Positions 39,003 to 45,000 of a stretch of DNA of 45,000 bases are shown here, one piece after another. Both the position numbers and the translations under genes were made by a program. Each line of letters begins with the position of its first letter. The first letter of the stretch is position 1. Under the pieces are notes generated by a model. That model did no database searches and was not told the origin of the DNA. It saw nothing but the letters and a program-made list of their open reading frames with translations. The stretch covers positions 1 through 45,000 of the forward strand of contig JAHBMJ010000556.1 in NCBI GenBank assembly GCA_018398765.1, given 5' to 3'. The stretch comes from Chromera velia (Eukaryota > Sar > Chromeraceae).

Positions 39003-41739
39003 CGGTGGAGGTCCAGACAAGATTCGGACTCGAATCAGGTCGTCACTTTGGGCCTGTCTACTCCTGCAAGGTTGGTTTTTTTTGTCGCCCTCGAAGTCTC
39101 TCTGTCTGTCCCCTGGATTGTTCGTCTCAGCTTTGTAGGGAGCGATAGCAGCCGAGGAGCATGTCAGCTCACCATCTGCAATAGAAGAAAAAAACGCTCT
39201 GGGCCTTCATATCTTTCTGTTTCTCTCGCCCTCCCCATCTCCCTCTGCGCAGCGAAACCCAGCGAACGCCAAGTATTTCCTCACTGTGGGGGACTGGACT
39301 GCGAAGGTGTGGGTAGAGGAGGGATTGAAGACTCCCATCATCTCCACATCCTACCACGATGCTCCACTGATGAATGGGGCCTGGTCGCCTACACGGCCTG
39401 GTCTATTCACAGTCTGCAGACAGGACGGGTGGGTTGTTGGTGTTTTCTCTGCGTGGTTTTTTCTCTGTCAAAGGAGAAGGGCGTGTTCATACTCTCTGGA
39501 CGAGATGGATTGGCTGGCCCCCGAACAGTCACGCGATAGATGGAAACCAGCCGTGTGTCCTCTCCTCTCTCTCGCACTGTGTATTTGTGTGTGTGTGTGT
39601 GTGTGTGGGTGTGGGTGGGTGGGTCTGTGTTCCTACATATCTGACATATCTGGCCGTTGTGCCTGTGTGCTACCTGGCCGCTCTTGTTAGCATGTGTTTG
39701 GGCGTATGGATAGATTGGCATTCATGCATAAACTGTTTGCAGGTATTTGGACTTCTGGGACATCTTCTATAGACAGGACCAAGTGGTACACAGACATAAG
39801 GTCGGTCATGCAGGTGGTCTTTTCTTTTTTCTTCAAATAATTGGTTTGTTGATCTTCTTTTTCTCCTTCCTGACTTTCTGCTCTTCCTCCCCGTGTGTCT
39901 CGTGTCTGCTCCGCCGACGCCCCTGGATTCCCTTGACTTCGATACCTCCGTCTGAGCGCAATAGGGCAAGATGAGGTTCCCGTGTGGTCCGTTCCTCCAT
40001 CCATCTCCTTTCTGTCTGCCTGCCTGTCTGTTTGCCTGTCTACAGGTTGGCGACGCAGCCCTGTGGTCTCTGTCGATGCAAAGCCAGGGCCAGTTGGTGG
40101 CTGTGGGAGACACAGAGGGCACTGTCTCTCTGCTGGAACTCTGCGAACCTCTGTCGGTCCCCTCGTCGACTGAGAAGGGGGTCATCATCCAGGTCCGTCA
40201 GTCAGTCAGTCAGTTAGTTTGTTTATCTGTGCAGATAGATAGATAGGTAGATGCAGGTGTGTTTTCTTATGCTCCTTCTCCGCCTGTCCTATCCGGGGTA
40301 TTTTTCAATTTTTCTCCCCGTCTCCCTCCTTCCTTGATTTGATGGCAAGGAGTGTTCCTCTTCTACCTTGGCACTGCGTTTGCGTGTGTGGGTGTGTGCA
40401 GATTTTCGAGCGCGAGGCACGACGAGAGAAGAATCTGGAGACCCAAAGGAAACAGCAGGAGGGTCTGCGGGCAAAGAAAGAGGCAGACGAGGCAAAGAAG
40501 GTTGTGGAGAACAAAGCAAACAAGGAACAGCAAGCGGCAGAGGTGAGAAGGAAAGGATTAAAGCGACTTTCCTTCTCCGCTTGAAAGAAAATTGGTGTTG
40601 ATTCCTTTTGTTCTTTTCCTTCTTTCAGAGAGCTGATGTCGAAAGGCAGATGGGGACGGCGTGTGAGCCACTGTTCCCCTCCTTTGTTGTCCAATTTGGG
40701 GAATTCGGTCCTTCTCTTCGACCGTTTTTCTGCTGTTTTGCTTTTCATGTTCGCTTTTCCGACATCCACTCTCCTTTTCCTTTCTTGCAATGATGAGGTC
40801 TCTTTGGCATGTTACACAATGACTCACTCACCGTCTTAAATCTTCATGGCACGTACCGACTTTGTTGAGTGCAGCAACGGCGTGAGTTCGTGAATGAGTT
40901 CTTCGCGAAGATCGGCATGGAGGTGCCTCCAGAGGAGAGACAGGAAGGTCAGACAGAGGGAGGGAGGGAGGGAGGGAGGGAGGGAGGGGCAGTTTGAATA
41001 AATCTGGACTCTAGTCTTTTCTTTTCACTGGAAAGAAGGGGCAAGAAGATAGAGATGGAGGATGCACGAAAGCAAAGCGAGAGAGAAAAGAGATTGGACA
41101 AATGGGAAGGGACGGGGTGGGGGAAGCAGAATTTCGAGAAGAAATGCCTGTCCTCGGTCTGTAGGCTTTCCGGGTGAGTCGCCTCCTTGCCGGAAATTTC
41201 TTTCTTTTGGTTCTTCGAAAAGCAATCCGTTCGTGTGTGAGGGAGCAATTTCCAGTGTGGCTTTTGTTCTGCGTAGAAGCGTGTCCAGCTATCCACTTTT
41301 GTTATGATGCATTTTTCTTTCCTGACTCTGTTTGGACGGATTTGCTTCTCTTTGCTTGTTTGCAGTGACGCCGCCGCCGCCTGCAGAAGAAGGTCCGTAG
41401 AGGGCGCCTGTGTTTTGGGAGGGTGCAGAGGGGATGAGTGGAAACATGGCACTTATTGTTCAGTCCGTGGGTCTTGAGATTTGGATTCTTTTTCGGAACG
41501 CCCATCTTCTCCTTCCTTACGAACCCTCTCCGTCTGTCTGTTGGGTGGAGGAGAGAAGAGACGGCAAGCAAGAGGGGGTGTTATGGGTCGCTCGGTGTTT
41601 CATTGAGAGATGAGCCAGCATGGATTCTTTCGACTGCATGTCTCGTGAGTTTTGATTTTTTTGCCGCTTTGCCTGTCCGTGAATCGGTTGCAGAGAAGAA
41701 GGACGAAGAGCAGAAGGAAGAAGAGGAAGGTCGGCCCTC

Positions 41740-41806
<67 letters not shown>

Positions 41807-43315
41807 CGCTCGCTCTCTTTTTTTTTCTTTCTTTCTTTCCTTCTCTCTTTGTTTCTTTCTTTTTTTCTTTTTTTTTCCCTCTCTTTGTCTGTCTCTGCTT
41901 CATTCTTTTTCTTCACTTTGATCTTCTTTTCCTCCTCATCCTCCTCTTCATTGATGCGAAACAAAGATTCGCAAACTTATTGCAAGTGTGTGATGTGAAA
42001 AGGACAGACAAAAAAGATTTTTCGTCCTCTTCCTTGTGTTCAAAGGACCCATCCATCCCTCCTGCCGTCAATTTGCAGCACTGCTTTACTGATCCACGTA
42101 TGCATGATGGTCTACGCATTGTGCCTCAGCTAGGTCAAAGTGTTGTGTGTCTGCGTGCCTCCCTCTCCTGCAGGGGCCTCTGCGAACTTGCTGTCGATTC
42201 TTGCGTGTTTGATTGAGGCCAGATTTGTTTTTCTTCTGTCTGGGCCTTTCAGTAGTCCGTTCATCATGCATCATTTGCGTTGATCGATCGATCGATCGAT
42301 CGAGGCATCATATCGCCTTTCTGGCTTCATTCATGCCTTTCTGTTCTTGCAGGGAAGAATGAAGATGCCACGGGAGGAGATGGAGGTTGGTTGCTGAGAA
42401 ATTTTGGTTCCCTCTTAGAGGGTGGCCACTCGTTGCGTTGCTTTTACTGCACCCCAATTTCCCCTTGTTGAGCTGCGTACCTTTTTTTTCTCAATTTTTG
42501 ATTTCGATCCTTTTTCCCCCCTCATTTTTGTTTTGCGTTGGCGGTTTGACAAAAAACTGGCTTTTGCACGTGTGTGTGATTATCACTCTTTCGTCCGACG
42601 TTGAAGTCTTTTCTTGTTGTGCTTGATCGCCTTCTCCCTGTTTTCTTCGGTTTCATGCGATCTCACCTGTTTTCTTTTTTTCCGGCATTGTCTTTCTGCA
42701 GAGAAGGAAGAAGAAAAGAAGGAGGAGGAGAAGGAAGAAAAAGAAGAAGAAAAGAAAGAGGAACCTGCAGCGACAGAGACTGGAATGTTCGCGGCGCTCG
42801 GTGGGGGGACAGAAGATGAAGGTCCGTCCGTCCGTCCGTCCGCCCTTTTGTTTTTCGTGCGCTTTTGCATCCCTTGCTCTGTTTGGTGATTCGTTTATTT
42901 CTTCGAGTCCTTTTTTTCTACTTCGTTTGTTTGCTTGCTTTCTCTCTTCCCCTTCCCCTTCCTCGCACCCCCCATCTCAAGCATACCCGCTGCTCTTTTT
43001 CGCTCTCTGTAAATGTTTTTTCTGATCCATCGACGCAGTCAGTTGCATCCAGGCAGAACAAATCATCCATTGACGCATTTTTCTCACGACATGTCTGCAT
43101 GACCTTCGTGGCTTTCTTCTTCTTTTTATGCTGTCCCTTCTTTGTTCGTATACTGTGCGAAAATCATGTTCCGCCTGCTTGTGGCTGTTCACAGCCAAGA
43201 AAGACGAAGAGGAGAAGAAAGACGACCCCCCCACCGACGGCTTCTTCGGAGCTCTGGCAGCAGAAGACGAAAGTTGGTTTGTGAGTGTGTTTCTGTGTGT
43301 CTGTGTGCGTGTGTT

Positions 43316-43353
<38 letters not shown>

Positions 43354-45000
43354 AGTTCTTCTCGGGAGCAGGGGGGAGGAGAGGCAGGGAAGGGGAAAAA
43401 ATCATTCAGAAAGAATGTGGATGGATGAATCAGTCAGTCAATCCCCTGTGGTCTGTTGCTTCCTTCATCGTTCACAAGGTGGACAAAGAGGAAGGGAGCA
43501 AACCCTTTCCCCTTTGCTTTCCTGTTTCTGTACTCTCTTCTCACTGCAGAGAAAGAGGGAGACGGCGAAGAAAAAAAGGACGATGCACCAGCAGACGGCG
43601 GTGGCGGGTTCCTCGGAGCCTTCGGGGGTGGAGAAGAAGAGAAGACAGAAGGTCCGTTCAATGCGGATTGGTGTGGGGCTGTTCGGTGAGGCATCTCTTG
43701 CTTGCAACCTTTCGGTGTGGGTGGTCTTTGAGAACAGAAAAGACAGGACTAGAGAGGAAAAGAGGACATGCGGGAGAGAGAGAAAAAAATCTGGAAAAAG
43801 GCTTGTCGATGCCTTTGTGGTTTTCTTGGCGTTGAGCTTTGCAGAAATGCAGTCAGTGAAATGTGGAATGTAAGTCATTCAACTTCAGTCCGTGCTTGTC
43901 TTTACTGATACTGTCATCTGCTGCAGAGAAGAAAGAGGGCGAAGAAGGGGAAGAAAAGAAGGAGGAAGCACCTGCTGACGGAGGTGGCGGCTTTCTCGAC
44001 GCATTTGGAGGAGGTGAAACGGAGGGGGAAAAGAAGGAGGAGGAGGCACCGCCAGCAGAGGGTGGGGAGGGTGAAGGAGAGAAGAAGGAAGAGGAGGCAG
44101 CAGGAGGGGGTGGCTTCTTGGATGCTTTCGGTCAGTTTTGTTTTTGTTGTTGTTGTCTTACTTGTGTGTGTGTTCTTTTCGGTGCGCGAATGGAAGGAAG
44201 GAAGGAAGACCTCGGAAGGGTAGGACTGACTCCCTCCCTGTGCGGAATCCGATTTTCTTTTTTTTTTCGTTGGATCTGACACTCTTATCTTCGATGGCAT
44301 TCGGCTGACTTTCCACTGCTCTGTCCGTCTAGCTGTACGGCTGTCTGCTTTCACCCATTGGTCTGCCTGTGTGCTGACCCCTCTTTGTACACACACCTGC
44401 AGGAGGAGGTGCTCCTGCAGAAGGCGGGGGGGACGGCGGTGAAGCTGCCAAAGGTGCGTTTTCTGTGCTTTTCGTTTTTCTTCCTCTCGAAAGACAGTTA
44501 GCAAAAGGGGGGGAATGAGGTGGGGCGGGTTGTGCTCATGAGGGATGAGGCGTGTCAGCAAAATATTTGCTGCGCGACAGAAGGACGGATCGTGATTTGC
44601 TCCCGCTCAAAAGCAGAAAGAAGAGCTCCTGCTATCAAGCAGGAAGGAATACGCCTGGTGGGATGTTTGTACTGTCTCATGGCGTTCGTGAGCTTTGGTG
44701 TCTTCTTGGAAAGTGCATGCGTCCGTCCTCCATGTCCTTGTATGTGTGTTTGCAGAAGATGGCGGTGCCGCTGAGACTGGTGAGCAGCCTGCTGGGGAGA
44801 CGGCCGCTGAAGAGAAGAAGGACGACGCAGGAGGGGGGGGGGGCTTCTTTGATGCCTTCGGTAAGTAGCTGTGGAGGTGTGCCGACCTGCCGTCCATGCG
44901 ATTCCATGCGTCTGTCTGTCTGTCAGACTGAGATGCAAAAGAAAGAAAGAAAGAAAAAAAAGACATGGGCTTTGTGGATCAGAATCGTTGTCTTCCTTCC
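35278..45000 (+). CDS. DNAI2: Outer-arm dynein intermediate chain 2 (DNAI2/ODA6 type), 3' end outside the window
   Basis: Axonemal outer-dynein-arm intermediate chain, a WD40 protein of the cargo/docking base of the motor in cilia. Exons: 35278-35463, 35624-35907, 36302-36649, 37140-37180, 37584-37655, 38126-38180, 38610-38676, 39003-39070, 39253-39428, 39743-39800, 40046-40192, 40402-40542, ~40629-40658, ~40875-40947, then nine tail exons to 44860. Family landmarks in order: Glu-Gly-Gly-Trp-Pro-Lys, Asn-Asn-Thr-Ile...Glu-Glu-Tyr-Phe, Val-Ala-Tyr-Ser, Leu-Trp-Asp-Val, Gly-Gly-Cys-x-Asn-Gly, Asp-Pro-Val-Tyr, Trp-Trp-Asp-Thr-Arg, Val-Gly-Thr-Glu-Gln-Gly, Thr-Val-Gly-Asp-Trp-Thr-Ala-Lys-Val-Trp, Ala-Trp-Ser-Pro, Leu-Asp-Phe-Trp-Asp and Phe-Glu-Arg-Glu-x-Arg-Arg-Glu. 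The core (~582 aa) matches the usual ~600 aa. The tail adds at least 250 residues. The last GTAAGT donor at 44861 shows the gene continues. Confidence 0.92.
37481..37513. repeat. (GT)n microsatellite in the dynein gene
   Basis: GT dinucleotides in the intron before the exon at 37584. Similar GT runs occur at ~37985-38035, 38970-39000, 39584-39607 and 43305-43350 in other introns of the gene. Confidence 0.9.
40966..40987. repeat. (GGGA)n microsatellite in the dynein gene
   Basis: Five to six GGGA units directly after the exon ending at 40947. Confidence 0.85.
41366..44860 (+). other. Acidic Gly-Phe tail of the dynein chain: nine phase 1-1 exons
   Basis: Tail exons are 41366-41392, 41694-41729, 42353-42385, 42702-42821, 43195-43272, 43550-43651, 43927-44130, 44403-44453 and 44756-44860. 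Their lengths are 27, 36, 33, 120, 78, 102, 204, 51 and 105 nt. All are multiples of three and all start and end in phase 1, so any one can be gained, lost or skipped without shifting the frame. Most code for a Lys/Glu-rich segment followed by a Gly-rich Phe-Leu/Phe-x-Ala-Phe/Leu-Gly motif, seen six times (Gly-Met-Phe-Ala-Ala-Leu-Gly, Gly-Phe-Phe-Gly-Ala-Leu, Gly-Phe-Leu-Gly-Ala-Phe-Gly, Gly-Phe-Leu-Asp-Ala-Phe-Gly twice, Gly-Phe-Phe-Asp-Ala-Phe-Gly). The function of the tail is unknown; such short motifs could bind a partner. Confidence 0.8.
41739..41882. repeat. TTTC/CT microsatellite in a dynein intron
   Basis: TTTC repeats, then CT dinucleotides, then TTTC-like sequence, starting just after the GTCGGC donor at 41730. 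Ser/Leu/Phe or Arg/Glu/Lys frames here are artefacts. Confidence 0.9.

Overview
This window looks like nuclear DNA of a flagellated protist. Genes are split by many short GT-AG introns and there are no operons or Shine-Dalgarno sites. Introns are pyrimidine-rich and full of microsatellites, and one gene is an axonemal outer-arm dynein intermediate chain. Base composition is mixed, with AT-rich islands where transposons sit. I infer an alveolate-type alga (a chromerid would fit), but the sequence alone does not prove the lineage. No rRNA, tRNA or CRISPR array was seen.

Layout. 0-1.6 kb: a 1.48-kb terminal-inverted-repeat (TIR) element. 1.6-3.7 kb: a decayed or unresolved minus-strand reading with two ~75-residue tandem repeats. 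5.3-9.7 kb: a plus-strand coiled-coil gene made of tiny phase-0 exons. Its middle is built from 32-codon modules. 10.17-15.17 kb: an LTR retrotransposon with LTRs of about 290 bp, a tRNA-iMet-like primer-binding site, one gag-position ORF, a purine tract and a flanking direct repeat. Its 5' LTR was later split by a 2.3-kb hAT element. 15.6-16.2 kb: a palindromic MITE. 16.4-16.95 kb: a SnoaL/NTF2-like pseudogene. 17.4-20.3 kb: a near-identical tandem duplication that meets a single N and may be an assembly artefact. It carries the first exon of the next gene. 19.8-26.5 kb: a ten-exon gene for a multi-pass membrane protein of unknown family. 26.5-32.8 kb: no gene that I can support. 32.8-34.45 kb: a minus-strand HIT-like protein with a split RRM-like C-terminus. 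35.28 kb to past the right edge: an outer-arm dynein intermediate chain 2 (DNAI2/ODA6 type) gene. It has a WD40 core and an unusual acidic/Gly-Phe tail encoded by nine consecutive phase 1-1 exons.

The HIT-like and dynein genes are divergent and share an 826-bp intergenic region. Otherwise the genes show no obvious functional link. The most notable signals are the 32-codon exon modules, the symmetric exon array on the dynein tail, the hAT-in-LTR nesting, and a strong bias to C at intron position +3.
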